Shown: positions 1 through 8,495 of the stretch, piece after piece | Numbering within the stretch: position 1 is the first letter of the stretch | Layout: each line of letters opens with the position of its first letter | Origin: Clostridiales bacterium | GTDB taxonomy: Bacteria > Bacillota > Clostridia > Christensenellales > UBA3700 | Direction: 5' to 3' | Length of the DNA stretch: 18,860 nt | Assembly (NCBI GenBank): GCA_014799645.1 | Contig: JAAVHQ010000026.1 | Coordinates: 29,360 to 48,219, forward strand | The notes under the pieces: model-generated | The model's database searches: none | The model's input: the letters and a program-made list of their open reading frames with translations, nothing else | What the model was told of the DNA's origin: nothing | Translations under genes and position numbers: made by a program

Positions 1-2664
1 GAAGAGGTCAAAGAAGACAAGAAAGAAAAGTCCGAAGACAAATCTAAGGACAAGAAAAAGAAGTCGGAAGAGAAGAAGTCTAAGAAAGAGGCGAAAAAGG
101 CTGAAAAGGAAAATATCGCCGCAGACAAGAATGAAGACGAGGAGAAGGAATCCAAGAAGTTGGAGGCTCAACGCAAGAAACAAGAAGCTAAGGAGCAAAA
201 GTCGGCTATCAAAGAGAAGTTGAAAGTTTTGAGAAGCACGCCTTTCGTCAACTTTGAGGCAACCGCTGAGGACGGACTAAACGATTCCCAAATCGAGGAA
301 AGAGAGTTGCGCGGAATGGTAAACAAGACGGACAATTCAATTTCCAAGTCTTATTTGCAAATTTTCGTGTCGAATATATTCACATTGTTCAACCTCGTAA
401 ATATCTTTTTGGCGTGTCTGATGATTATCTTCAACGGACAAATCAAAAATATGCTTTTCGCAGGAATAGCGATGGTCAACCTTGTCATCGGTATTATCCA
501 AGAAATCAGATCCAAAAGGGCGTTGGATAAACTTTCTTTGGTGTCCGCGCCGTCTATCGAAGTCGTCCGCAACGGGCAGGTAATAGAAATATCCACCGAT
601 AAAATAGTAATCGACGATATAATCATTCTCAAACAAGGCAGCCAAATTCCTACCGACTGTATAGTCGTAGGCGGAGAGTGCGAAGCAAACGAATCTTTGC
701 TCACCGGCGAACAGGATGATATACACAAAGGATACGGCGATCAGCTTATGTCGGGTAGTTTCGTTCAGTCGGGTAAGTGCAGAGCAAGAGTAATCGCCGT
801 AGGCGAAGATACTTACGCATCCAAACTTATGAGCGAAGCAAAGAAGTTCAAGAAGTCCAAATCCGAACTGATGCGTTCGATAAACTGGATTATCAGAATA
901 GCGACGATTATTATCTTCCCGCTCGGAACTTTGCTTTTCTTTACGAATATGAAACTTGCTACAAGCACTTCAAGCGCAGTCACGAGCACCGTATCTTCGG
1001 TCATCGGTATGATACCGGAAGGCTTGTTGATGCTCACTTCCGTAGCGTTGGCGCTCGGTATCGTAAGACTTGCCAAAAAACGTACTCTTGTGCAAGATCT
1101 TTATTCAATCGAGGCGTTGGCGAGAGTTGACGTGCTTTGTCTTGACAAGACGGGTACGATAACCGAAGGCACGATGCAAGTAGAAAGCGTGCACGTTTAT
1201 TCGTCAAAGTTCGGTTCTCCGGATGACATAATGGCGAATATAGTAAAGGCGCTCGGCACAAACAACGCTACTTTCGAGGCGTGCGCAGAATATTTCTCAT
1301 CCAATGAAAATTATAAAGTATCAAAACTTATGCCGTTCTCTTCGGCAAGAAAGTGGAGCGGAGTTACGTTTGACGAACAAGGCACGTTTATCGTAGGCGC
1401 TCCCGAGTTCGTACTCAAAGAAAGATATTCGGCAGTAGAGCGTAACGTCAACGAGTACGCAATGGAAGGATACAGAGTACTTGTGCTTGTATGCACGCCC
1501 GAAGTGCTTCAAGACGGAGCAATGGACGTTCAAAATATGGAACTTGTTGCGCTCATAGTATTGAGCGACAAGATAAGAAGTACGGCGCAAGCTACGTTCG
1601 AGTATTTCGAACAGCAAGGCGTAGAGCTCAAAGTAATCTCGGGCGATAATCCGCTTACGGTATCAAAAGTTGCCGAAAGAGCGGGCATGAAAAATGCTGA
1701 GAAATACGTCGACGCGTCGGTCGATTTGGATACTCCCGAAAAGATATACGAAGCGGTAGACAAATATACGGTATTCGGCAGAGTTACGCCTTCTCAGAAA
1801 AAGGAACTCGTCGCTGCGCTCAAATCGCGCGGACATACGGTCGGTATGACTGGCGACGGCGTAAACGACGTTATGGCGCTCAAAGAAGCCGATTGCTCGA
1901 TTGCAATGGCGAGCGGTTCTGACGCAAGCAGAAACGTGGCGCAACTCGTATTGCTCGACAGCGACTTCTCGTCATTACCTAGCGTAGTGAGCGAGGGTAG
2001 AAGAGTTATCAACAACATCGAAAGAGCGTCTTCGCTCTTCTTGGTAAAGACGACGTTCAGCGCGGTACTCTCGCTATTGTTGATAATTTTCCAATTATCG
2101 GCATATCCGTTCGAGCCAATTCAGCTTACGCTTATCAATACGTTGTTCGTAGGTATACCGTCCTTCATCTTGGCGTTAGAGCCGAACGATAGAAGAGTCA
2201 AGGGCAAGTTCCTGAGCAAAGTCTTCCAGCGAGCCTTACCGGCAGGACTTACGGTTGCATTCGCTATAATCCTAGTGTGCGTAATGTATAAAGACGAGGG
2301 ATTCGACTTCTCGCTACAAATATCCACAATGAGCGTATTTATCACGGCGGCGGTATCCTTCATAGTCCTCGTACAAGTATGTATGCCATACACCAAAGAC
2401 AAAATCTTTATGTTGGCGCTTTTGTTGGTAGCGTTCTTGTTCGTGGTATTCAACGGTTTCTTACGCGAAAAATTCTCGCTCGTTACGCTCCATCAAGATA
2501 TGATGGTAAAACTTGTGATAATTATCGTATGTATTATCCCGATAATGGCGTTCATGCGTGTGGAGATAGAAGCGTTCAAAGCGCTGTTCAAGGAAACGGG
2601 CGGCTTTATCAAGAAAGAAAAAGACAAGGCGAAGAACTTCTTCAACCGTTTTGACAACAAATAA
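1..2664 (+). CDS. CtpE/Exp7-like P-type cation-transporting ATPase, 5' end outside window
   Basis: Membrane P-type ATPase that pumps a cation using ATP. Visible motifs: TGE of the actuator domain near base 703, the M4 motif PEGL near 1015, the phosphorylation site DKTGT (Asp codon at 1144), and the hinge TGDGVND near 1850. About ten hydrophobic segments are visible, two before the actuator, two flanking PEGL and the rest after 2020. The M4 block, PEGL followed by LTSVALALG and then LARVDVLCLDKTGT, resembles mycobacterial CtpE and pneumococcal Exp7, and CtpE is reported to move calcium; the substrate here is inference. The frame is open to base 1 with no stop. The TTG at 160 lies inside a charged tract and is unlikely to be the real start, so the gene begins upstream of the window. 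The first 53 codons are mostly Lys, Glu and Asp, unusual for the family. A 35-nt gap separates it from guaA. Confidence 0.85.
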   Translation, partial: EEVKEDKKEKSEDKSKDKKKKSEEKKSKKEAKKAEKENIAADKNEDEEKESKKLEAQRKKQEAKEQKSAIKEKLKVLRSTPFVNFEATAEDGLNDSQIEERELRGMVNKTDNSISKSYLQIFVSNIFTLFNLVNIFLACLMIIFNGQIKNMLFAGIAMVNLVIGIIQEIRSKRALDKLSLVSAPSIEVVRNGQVIEISTDKIVIDDIIILKQGSQIPTDCIVVGGECEANESLLTGEQDDIHKGYGDQLMSGSFVQSGKCRARVIAVGEDTYASKLMSEAKKFKKSKSELMRSINWIIRIATIIIFPLGTLLFFTNMKLATSTSSAVTSTVSSVIGMIPEGLLMLTSVALALGIVRLAKKRTLVQDLYSIEALARVDVLCLDKTGTITEGTMQVESVHVYSSKFGSPDDIMANIVKALGTNNATFEACAEYFSSNENYKVSKLMPFSSARKWSGVTFDEQGTFIVGAPEFVLKERYSAVERNVNEYAMEGYRVLVLVCTPEVLQDGAMDVQNMELVALIVLSDKIRSTAQATFEYFEQQGVELKVISGDNPLTVSKVAERAGMKNAEKYVDASVDLDTPEKIYEAVDKYTVFGRVTPSQKKELVAALKSRGHTVGMTGDGVNDVMALKEADCSIAMASGSDASRNVAQLVLLDSDFSSLPSVVSEGRRVINNIERASSLFLVKTTFSAVLSLLLIIFQLSAYPFEPIQLTLINTLFVGIPSFILALEPNDRRVKGKFLSKVFQRALPAGLTVAFAIILVCVMYKDEGFDFSLQISTMSVFITAAVSFIVLVQVCMPYTKDKIFMLALLLVAFLFVVFNGFLREKFSLVTLHQDMMVKLVIIIVCIIPIMAFMRVEIEAFKALFKETGGFIKKEKDKAKNFFNRFDNK

Positions 2665-2699
2665 AAACAAATTTTGAATATATAAAGGAGTAACTTTCA

Positions 2700-4235
2700 A
2701 TGACTAATGAAAAAGTGTTGGTAATCGATTTCGGCGGACAATACAATCAGCTTATCGCAAGACGCGTCAGAGAACTCAACGTTTACTGCGAAATGTATCC
2801 CTATACGATAAGTTTAGAGAAGATTAAAAGTCTTAATCCTATCGGTATCATATTCACGGGCGGACCGAATAGCGTGTACGACGACGGCGCTCCCCGTATT
2901 GACAAAGGTATATTCGAGTTGGGTATTCCCGTACTCGGTATCTGCTATGGCGCTCAACTCATCGCCTATACTCTCGGCGGAAAAGTAGAGAAAGCAAGTA
3001 CGAGAGAGTACGGTAAAAAGGAAGCGACTTACGATACGAACAGTTTGCTTTTCAAAGATTTGAAAAAGAAAAACGTATGTTGGATGAGCCACACCGACCA
3101 AATAACGGAATTGCCGCAAGGCTTCAAGTCCATTGCTTATACCGACACTTGCAAGGTCACGGCTTTTGAGAACGTGGAGAAGAGAATTTACGGTATGCAA
3201 TATCACCCCGAAGTTCAGCACACGATTCAAGGCTTGGATATGCTCAAAAACTTCCTTTACAACGTAGTAAACGCAAAGGGCGATTGGACGATGTCCAACT
3301 TTGTCACAAAGTCGGTCGCGGAGCTCAAAGCCAAAATCGGCGACAAGAAAGTACTTTGCGCATTCAGCGGCGGCGTAGACTCTGCGGTTGCGGCAACTCT
3401 TATCCACAAGGCAGTCGGCGACCAACTTACTTGTATCTTCGTTGACCACGGTCTTTTGAGAAAGAACGAGGCCAAAGAGGTAATGAAAGTCTTCAAAGAA
3501 GATATGGGTATGAACGTCATACTCGCTGACGCGTCGGAGAGATTCCTCAAAAAGTTGCAGGGCGTGAAAGAGCCTGAAAAGAAGAGAAAGATTATCGGCA
3601 AAGAATTCATTGACGTATTCGAAGTTGAGGCAAAGAAAATCGGCGCGGTCGACTATCTCGTGCAAGGTACGATTTATCCCGACGTTATCGAATCGGGTCT
3701 TGGCAGCAGCGCGGTAATAAAGTCGCACCACAACGTGGGCGGATTGCCTAGCGTAGTCAACTTCAAAGAGATTGTCGAGCCATTGAGAGATTTGTTCAAA
3801 GACGAAGTAAGAAAGGTAGGTTTCGAACTCGGACTTCCTCACGACGTCGTAATGCGTCAGCCGTTCCCAGGACCTGGACTTGCAATAAGAATTATCGGCA
3901 ATATCACCAAAAAGAAGTTGGAAATATTGAGAGATGCGGACTACATTTTCAGAGAAGAGGTCAAACTTAACGGACTTTCCGAAGAGATTTGGCAGTATTT
4001 TGCCGTACTTACCAATATGCGTAGCGTAGGCGTAATGGGCGATTGCCGCACATACGATTACACTTTGGTATTGAGAGCGGTTACTTCGGTCGACGCAATG
4101 ACAGCCGATTGGGCAAGAATTCCGTCCGACGTACTCGAAAAGATTTCTACGAGAATAGTCAACGAAGTTTCGCATATCAACAGAGTGGTTTACGACATCA
4201 CGTCAAAGCCGCCGGCAACGATCGAGTGGGAATGA
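2700..4235 (+). CDS. guaA: GMP synthase (glutamine-hydrolysing)
   Basis: Converts XMP, glutamine and ATP to GMP in the cytoplasm. The protein has 511 residues, the normal length for the fused two-domain enzyme. The N-terminal class I glutamine amidotransferase shows nucleophile Cys82 in GICYGAQ and the His169/Glu171 pair in YHPE. The ATP-pyrophosphatase domain begins near residue 200 with the PP-loop SGGVDS at 223-228. The C-terminal dimerisation domain contains RQPFPGPGLA and ends in PPATIEWE, the typical GuaA terminus. The start follows an AAGGAG ribosome binding site about 10 nt upstream. The next gene on the same strand is purA, so both branches leaving IMP are represented. No guaB is present in the window. 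Confidence 0.98.
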   Translation: MTNEKVLVIDFGGQYNQLIARRVRELNVYCEMYPYTISLEKIKSLNPIGIIFTGGPNSVYDDGAPRIDKGIFELGIPVLGICYGAQLIAYTLGGKVEKASTREYGKKEATYDTNSLLFKDLKKKNVCWMSHTDQITELPQGFKSIAYTDTCKVTAFENVEKRIYGMQYHPEVQHTIQGLDMLKNFLYNVVNAKGDWTMSNFVTKSVAELKAKIGDKKVLCAFSGGVDSAVAATLIHKAVGDQLTCIFVDHGLLRKNEAKEVMKVFKEDMGMNVILADASERFLKKLQGVKEPEKKRKIIGKEFIDVFEVEAKKIGAVDYLVQGTIYPDVIESGLGSSAVIKSHHNVGGLPSVVNFKEIVEPLRDLFKDEVRKVGFELGLPHDVVMRQPFPGPGLAIRIIGNITKKKLEILRDADYIFREEVKLNGLSEEIWQYFAVLTNMRSVGVMGDCRTYDYTLVLRAVTSVDAMTADWARIPSDVLEKISTRIVNEVSHINRVVYDITSKPPATIEWE

Positions 4236-4487
4236 TGTTCGACTCGAAAGTAATCTAGGCAAATCTAAAACGTATCTTTTCCGCCGAAAAAACATTTTTT
4301 TCGCGCGCCATCGTACATCCAGTACGGGGCGGTTCAAAAAATGCAATTCGACAAAAAATCTAACATTTTATTTTTTGCCTATCTACTTTCTCGCCGAACT
4401 TAGGTAATATAAATAAAATCAAAAAAAAGAAAGTAAATATAATATCAATAATATAAAGTATATTCGCGAAAGCGGAAGGAGTATATA
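4236..4487 (+). other. AT-rich intergenic region between guaA and purA
   Basis: There is no credible ORF. The gap holds a small A/T hairpin (CGAAAAAA at 4285-4292 with TTTTTTCG at 4296-4303), the direct repeat CAAAAAAT at 4335 and 4352 with its inverted copy at 4370-4377, and a CGTAC/GTACG pair near 4312-4325. A TATAAT occurs at 4438-4443 but has no good -35 at the right spacing. I looked for a purine riboswitch core and did not find one. The purA ribosome binding site lies at its right end. Whether guaA ends in a terminator here is uncertain. Confidence 0.4.
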
Positions 4488-5777
4488 ATGTTAACAGCAA
4501 TAGTAGGTATCAACTGGGGTGACGAAGGCAAAGGCAGAATGGTAGACCTTGTGTCGAGCGATTACGACGTTGTCGTAAGGTATCAAGGCGGTAACAACGC
4601 AGGTCACACGGTAATAAATCATCTTGGCAAGTTTATTCTCAACCTCATACCGTCGGGTATTTTGCGTCCCGAAGTCGTCAACGTAATGGGCAACGGTATG
4701 GTAATTGATATGCAACACCTTGTCGGCGAAATGGGCAGACTTATGGAGAAGGGAGTAAAGATTACCCCCGACAATCTCAAAATCAGTTCGAGAGCGGTTA
4801 TTTGTATGCCTTACCACGTTAGACAAGACTGTTTGGAAGAGGACAGATTAGGCGACGCGAAGTACGGCTCGACAAGAAGAGGTATCGCGCCTGTCTATGG
4901 CGATAAGTACCTCAAAAAGATAATAATGATGGGCGACCTTTTCCATCCGGAGGCTTTGAGAAAGAGAATCGAAGGTATCGTAGAGTGGAAGAATTTGTTT
5001 ATCGAGAAGGCTTACGGCTCGAATAAAATCGAAGTGGACGAGATAATGAATTGGCTTGAAGAGTATGGCAACAAACTCAAACCGTTTGTTTGCAACACGG
5101 GCGAGTTCTTGGACGAGAGCCTCAAAGCGGGCAAGAAAGTTGTTTTCGAGGCTCAGTTGGGCGCATTGAGAGATATCGACTTCGGTATCAATCCTTATAC
5201 TTCGTCTTCCAACACAATCGCCGCTTACGCACCAATCGGCGCAGGTATTCCCAAATACAGACTTGACAACGTATTCGGCATCATGAAAGCGTATAGTTCT
5301 TGCGTAGGCGAAGGACCTTTCACCGTCGAGATGTTCGGCGCGGAAGCTGAAGAATTAAGACAAGCGGGCGGAGAATACGGCGCGGCTACGGGCAGACCGA
5401 GAAGAGTAGGCGCATTCGACGTAGTCGCTTCCAAGTACGGCGTTGAAATGCAAGGCGCATCCGAACTTGCGTTGACAAAACTTGACGTACTTTCCTATAT
5501 GAAAAAGATCCCTGTATGCGTAGCGTACAAGGTAGGCGACAAGACCACGACGAGTTTCCCAAGCGGAGAGGATTTGAGAATTGCGACCCCGATATTTGAA
5601 TATATGGACGGTTGGAATTGCGATATATCTTCTTGCAGAAAGCCGAGCGATTTGCCAAAGCAAGCGTTGGATTACATACAGTATCTCGAAAAGGCAGTCG
5701 GCTGTCCGATTACCTACGTTTCTGTCGGCGCGGAGAGAGAAGAGTACGTCGTAATGAAGGAAAGCAAGATAAAATAA
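4488..5777 (+). CDS. purA: Adenylosuccinate synthetase
   Basis: Joins IMP and aspartate using GTP to give adenylosuccinate, the committed step to AMP; cytoplasmic homodimer. The 429 residues fit the family. The GTP/catalytic loop GDEGKG is at residues 11-16 with catalytic Asp12, followed by the IMP loop QGGNNAGHTV with catalytic His40. The STRRGIAPVYGDK motif follows near residue 128, and TGRPRR, part of the C-terminal substrate region, lies near residue 303. The start is set by an AAGGAG site 8 nt upstream of the ATG. The 252-nt gap before it suggests its own promoter or a processing region, although none is clear. dapL follows after 42 nt on the same strand. Confidence 0.98.
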   Translation: MLTAIVGINWGDEGKGRMVDLVSSDYDVVVRYQGGNNAGHTVINHLGKFILNLIPSGILRPEVVNVMGNGMVIDMQHLVGEMGRLMEKGVKITPDNLKISSRAVICMPYHVRQDCLEEDRLGDAKYGSTRRGIAPVYGDKYLKKIIMMGDLFHPEALRKRIEGIVEWKNLFIEKAYGSNKIEVDEIMNWLEEYGNKLKPFVCNTGEFLDESLKAGKKVVFEAQLGALRDIDFGINPYTSSSNTIAAYAPIGAGIPKYRLDNVFGIMKAYSSCVGEGPFTVEMFGAEAEELRQAGGEYGAATGRPRRVGAFDVVASKYGVEMQGASELALTKLDVLSYMKKIPVCVAYKVGDKTTTSFPSGEDLRIATPIFEYMDGWNCDISSCRKPSDLPKQALDYIQYLEKAVGCPITYVSVGAEREEYVVMKESKIK

Positions 5778-5819
5778 TATTGATATAAATATAAGTAAAT
5801 ATAAATAAGGAAATATAAA

Positions 5820-7001
5820 ATGAAAATCAATAAAAACTTTTTAGATTTGAAAGACAGCTATTTGTTTTCCACGGTAGCCAAGAAAATCAAGGCTTATCAA
5901 GAGCAAAACCCGGGCGTTGAGATTTACAGACTCGGTATAGGCGACGTTACTATGCCGCTCGTTCCTGCGGTAATCAAGGCTATTCACGACGCTACCGACG
6001 AGATGGCTCAAAAGTCTACTTTCAGAGGCTACGGTCCTGAGCAAGGTTACGACTTTTTGAGAGAGGAGATAGCGAAGTATTATCAGCGTACAAAAAAAGT
6101 AACGCTCGATATGGACGAGATTTTTATCAGCGACGGAGCAAAGAGCGATTTGGGTAATATCCTCGACATCCTTGACCCGAGCAACAAAGTTTTGATACCC
6201 GATCCGGTATATCCTGCGTACGTTGACACCAACGTAATGGCGGGAAGAAAAATTGACACCGCAGAAGGCAATCAATCCAATTCGTTCAAGCCTATGCCCG
6301 ACAAGAATTATAAGGCTGATATTATCTATCTTTGCTCGCCGAACAACCCGACGGGCGCGGTATACACGCATGCGGAACTCAAAGCGTGGGTCGACTATGC
6401 CAACGAGTGCAAGGCTTTGATAATCTTCGATTCGGCGTACGAAGCGTTTGTCGGCGACCCGACTTTGCCGAGAAGTATTTTTGAGATTGAGGGCGCGAGA
6501 ACTTGCGCAATAGAATTCTGTTCATTCTCAAAGACGGCTGGTTTCACGGGTACGAGATGCGGATACACGGTTGTTCCTAAGGAGTTGGTTTTCGATAATA
6601 CGAAGTTGAATTCGCTTTGGAATAGACGTCAATGTACAAAGTTCAACGGCGTACCTTACATAATCCAAAAGGGCGCGCAAGCGGTATTCTCTGAAGAGGG
6701 CTTCAAGCAGATAATGGAAAATATCGCGTACTACAAAGAGAACGCGCGCATTATCCACGAAGGTTTGGAGAAGAAAGGAATATGGCATATCGGCGGAATC
6801 AATTCCCCGTATATTTGGCTCAAATGTCCGAACGGAATGACGTCGTGGGAATACTTTGACCATTTGCTCACAAAGGCAAACGTAGTCGGCACTCCGGGCG
6901 CAGGTTTTGGCAATATGGGCGAGGGATATTTCAGATTGACGGCTTTCGGCGATAGAGAAAAGACAATCGAGGCAGTAAAGAGAATTATCGCTCTTTCCTA
7001 A
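5820..7001 (+). CDS. dapL: LL-diaminopimelate aminotransferase
   Basis: PLP enzyme that converts tetrahydrodipicolinate and glutamate directly to LL-diaminopimelate, bypassing the acylated DapD/DapC/DapE steps; the product feeds lysine and meso-DAP for peptidoglycan. The 393-residue class I/II aminotransferase starts YLFSTVAKKI and has the family's FRGYGPEQGYDFLRE segment at about 68-83. Other features are SPNNPTG at 173-179, Asp204/Tyr207 contacting the cofactor, and the PLP lysine Lys238 in SFSKTAGFTGTRCGY, the motif that separates DapL from ordinary aspartate aminotransferases. The upstream AAGGA is only moderate. It is followed 13 nt later by nth. The route is known from anaerobic clostridia, among other groups. 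Confidence 0.94.
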   Translation: MKINKNFLDLKDSYLFSTVAKKIKAYQEQNPGVEIYRLGIGDVTMPLVPAVIKAIHDATDEMAQKSTFRGYGPEQGYDFLREEIAKYYQRTKKVTLDMDEIFISDGAKSDLGNILDILDPSNKVLIPDPVYPAYVDTNVMAGRKIDTAEGNQSNSFKPMPDKNYKADIIYLCSPNNPTGAVYTHAELKAWVDYANECKALIIFDSAYEAFVGDPTLPRSIFEIEGARTCAIEFCSFSKTAGFTGTRCGYTVVPKELVFDNTKLNSLWNRRQCTKFNGVPYIIQKGAQAVFSEEGFKQIMENIAYYKENARIIHEGLEKKGIWHIGGINSPYIWLKCPNGMTSWEYFDHLLTKANVVGTPGAGFGNMGEGYFRLTAFGDREKTIEAVKRIIALS

Positions 7002-7014
7002 TAAATAATAGAGT

Positions 7015-7656
7015 ATGGCAAAGAAATTCGACGAAAAGCAAATCGCGGATATACTCGCGAAGTTGGAAGTTATGCACCCGAATGCCGAGTGCGAACTCGT
7101 CTATTCGTCGCCTTTCGAGTTGCTTGTCGCGGTAATCTTGTCCGCTCAATGCACGGATAAGCGCGTCAATCAAGTGACTGAAAAACTTTTCAAGGTATAC
7201 AACACGCCGTTGCAATTCGCGCAGTTGTCCGAAGAGGAATTGTCAGGGTATATCTACACCTGCGGATTTTATCGCAACAAAGCCAAGAATATCATTTCCG
7301 CAAGTCAAGATATTGTGACCAAATTCGGCGGAGAAGTTCCGAGCGATATAGAAAGTCTTATGACATTGGCAGGAGTAGGCAAAAAGACCGCCAACGTCGT
7401 ATATTCGGTCGCTTTCGGCGGACAGGCCATTGCCGTCGATACTCACGTCTTGCGACTTAGCAATAGGATAGGTTTTTGCGACAGCGACGACCCTCTCAAA
7501 GTGGAAAAAGCGCTTATGCAAATTCTTCCCAAAGATGTGTGGGCGCACGCTCATCATCTATTGATACATCACGGCAGATACACTTGCTCGGCAAGAAATC
7601 CGCAATGCGCCGACTGTCTTATCAGCGAGCATTGTAGACATTTTAACGGTAAATAA
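7015..7656 (+). CDS. nth: Endonuclease III
   Basis: Bifunctional DNA glycosylase/AP lyase that removes oxidised pyrimidines in base excision repair. The length of 213 residues matches the family. The helix-hairpin-helix is GVGKKTANVV at 120-129, with Lys124 as the expected Schiff-base nucleophile, and Asp142 in AVDTHV is the second catalytic residue. The C-terminal [4Fe-4S] ligands Cys191, Cys198, Cys201 and Cys207 have the canonical C-x6-C-x2-C-x5-C spacing. The start is 13 nt after the dapL stop with only a weak TAGAG site, suggesting translational coupling within the operon. Confidence 0.97.
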   Translation: MAKKFDEKQIADILAKLEVMHPNAECELVYSSPFELLVAVILSAQCTDKRVNQVTEKLFKVYNTPLQFAQLSEEELSGYIYTCGFYRNKAKNIISASQDIVTKFGGEVPSDIESLMTLAGVGKKTANVVYSVAFGGQAIAVDTHVLRLSNRIGFCDSDDPLKVEKALMQILPKDVWAHAHHLLIHHGRYTCSARNPQCADCLISEHCRHFNGK

Positions 7657-7675
7657 CAGTATAGGAGATAAATAT

Positions 7676-8491
7676 ATGAACACGCTTTTGAAGATTTACG
7701 AAGTTGCTCCAAAAGTAAAAAAATACGTCGTACATACGCCTACGGTATCAAAGCACTGTCTTCCGGGACAGTTCGTCATCGTTATCGTAGAAGAGGGCGG
7801 AGAGAGAGTTCCGTTCACGATTTGCGATTACGACAGAGAGGCGGAGACGATAACTCTTCTCGTGCAAGAAGTAGGCTATTCCACTCACAAAATGGCTTTG
7901 CTCAAAGAGGGCGACAGTCTTTTCGCGTTGGTAGGTCCTTTGGGCAATCCGACAGATTTGGACGAATACGAAAATCTCGTTTTGGTAGGCGGCGGTATCG
8001 GTTGCGCGGTCATCTATCCGCAAGCCAAGTTGCGTAAACAAAAAGGCTTGAAGAGCGACGTCATTATGGGCGCAAGAACCAAAGATTTGCTCTTTGACAT
8101 TGAAGAATTCAAGGCGAATAGCGAGCACGTTTATATATCCACCGACGACGGCTCTTTGGGTACGAAAGGCTTTGTCACGACCGTACTTCAAGAGAGAATT
8201 GACGCAGGCGACAAGATTGATTGCGTACTCGTCGTAGGTCCTATGATTATGATGAAAAACGTCAGCGAACTTACTCGCAAGTACAATATTCCCACTGTCG
8301 TATCTATGAACACGATAATGGTCGACGGCACGGGAATGTGCGGAGGTTGCAGACTTACCGTAGGCGGAGAAACCAAGTACGCTTGCGTAGACGGACCTGA
8401 ATTTGACGGACACGCAGTCAACTTTGACGAGGCTATGACGAGAAGTAAATTCTATCGCGAGCACGAGCAAAAATGTAATTTGAGAGGTTGA
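7676..8491 (+). CDS. nfnA: NADH-dependent ferredoxin:NADP+ oxidoreductase, alpha subunit (NfnA)
   Basis: Small subunit of the cytoplasmic electron-bifurcating transhydrogenase, which couples NADH and reduced ferredoxin to NADP+ reduction. It has 271 residues in the ferredoxin-reductase/PyrK fold: an FAD-binding barrel with RVPFTIC at 44-50 and an NAD-binding lobe with VGGGIGCA at 104-111. The C-terminal [2Fe-2S] site has Asp217, Cys222, Cys225 and Cys237, matching the one-Asp three-Cys coordination known for NfnA. A TAGGAGA site precedes the ATG. It is followed after 4 nt by nfnB, which supports NfnA over PyrK or a sulfide dehydrogenase annotation. The activity marks an anaerobic metabolism with ferredoxin as a carrier. 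Confidence 0.92.
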   Translation: MNTLLKIYEVAPKVKKYVVHTPTVSKHCLPGQFVIVIVEEGGERVPFTICDYDREAETITLLVQEVGYSTHKMALLKEGDSLFALVGPLGNPTDLDEYENLVLVGGGIGCAVIYPQAKLRKQKGLKSDVIMGARTKDLLFDIEEFKANSEHVYISTDDGSLGTKGFVTTVLQERIDAGDKIDCVLVVGPMIMMKNVSELTRKYNIPTVVSMNTIMVDGTGMCGGCRLTVGGETKYACVDGPEFDGHAVNFDEAMTRSKFYREHEQKCNLRG

Positions 8492-8495
8492 TACT

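Noticed and set aside
2814..4175. A 453-codon open frame on the minus strand opposite guaA.
   Set aside because: It is fully antisense to a certain gene, has no recognisable domain and is rich in Tyr, Val, Arg and Cys as expected from the complement of this codon usage.
4236..4487. Possible purine riboswitch between guaA and purA.
   Set aside because: The conserved core (TATA stems with the two interacting loops) is not visible on either strand; only A/T-rich small hairpins are present.
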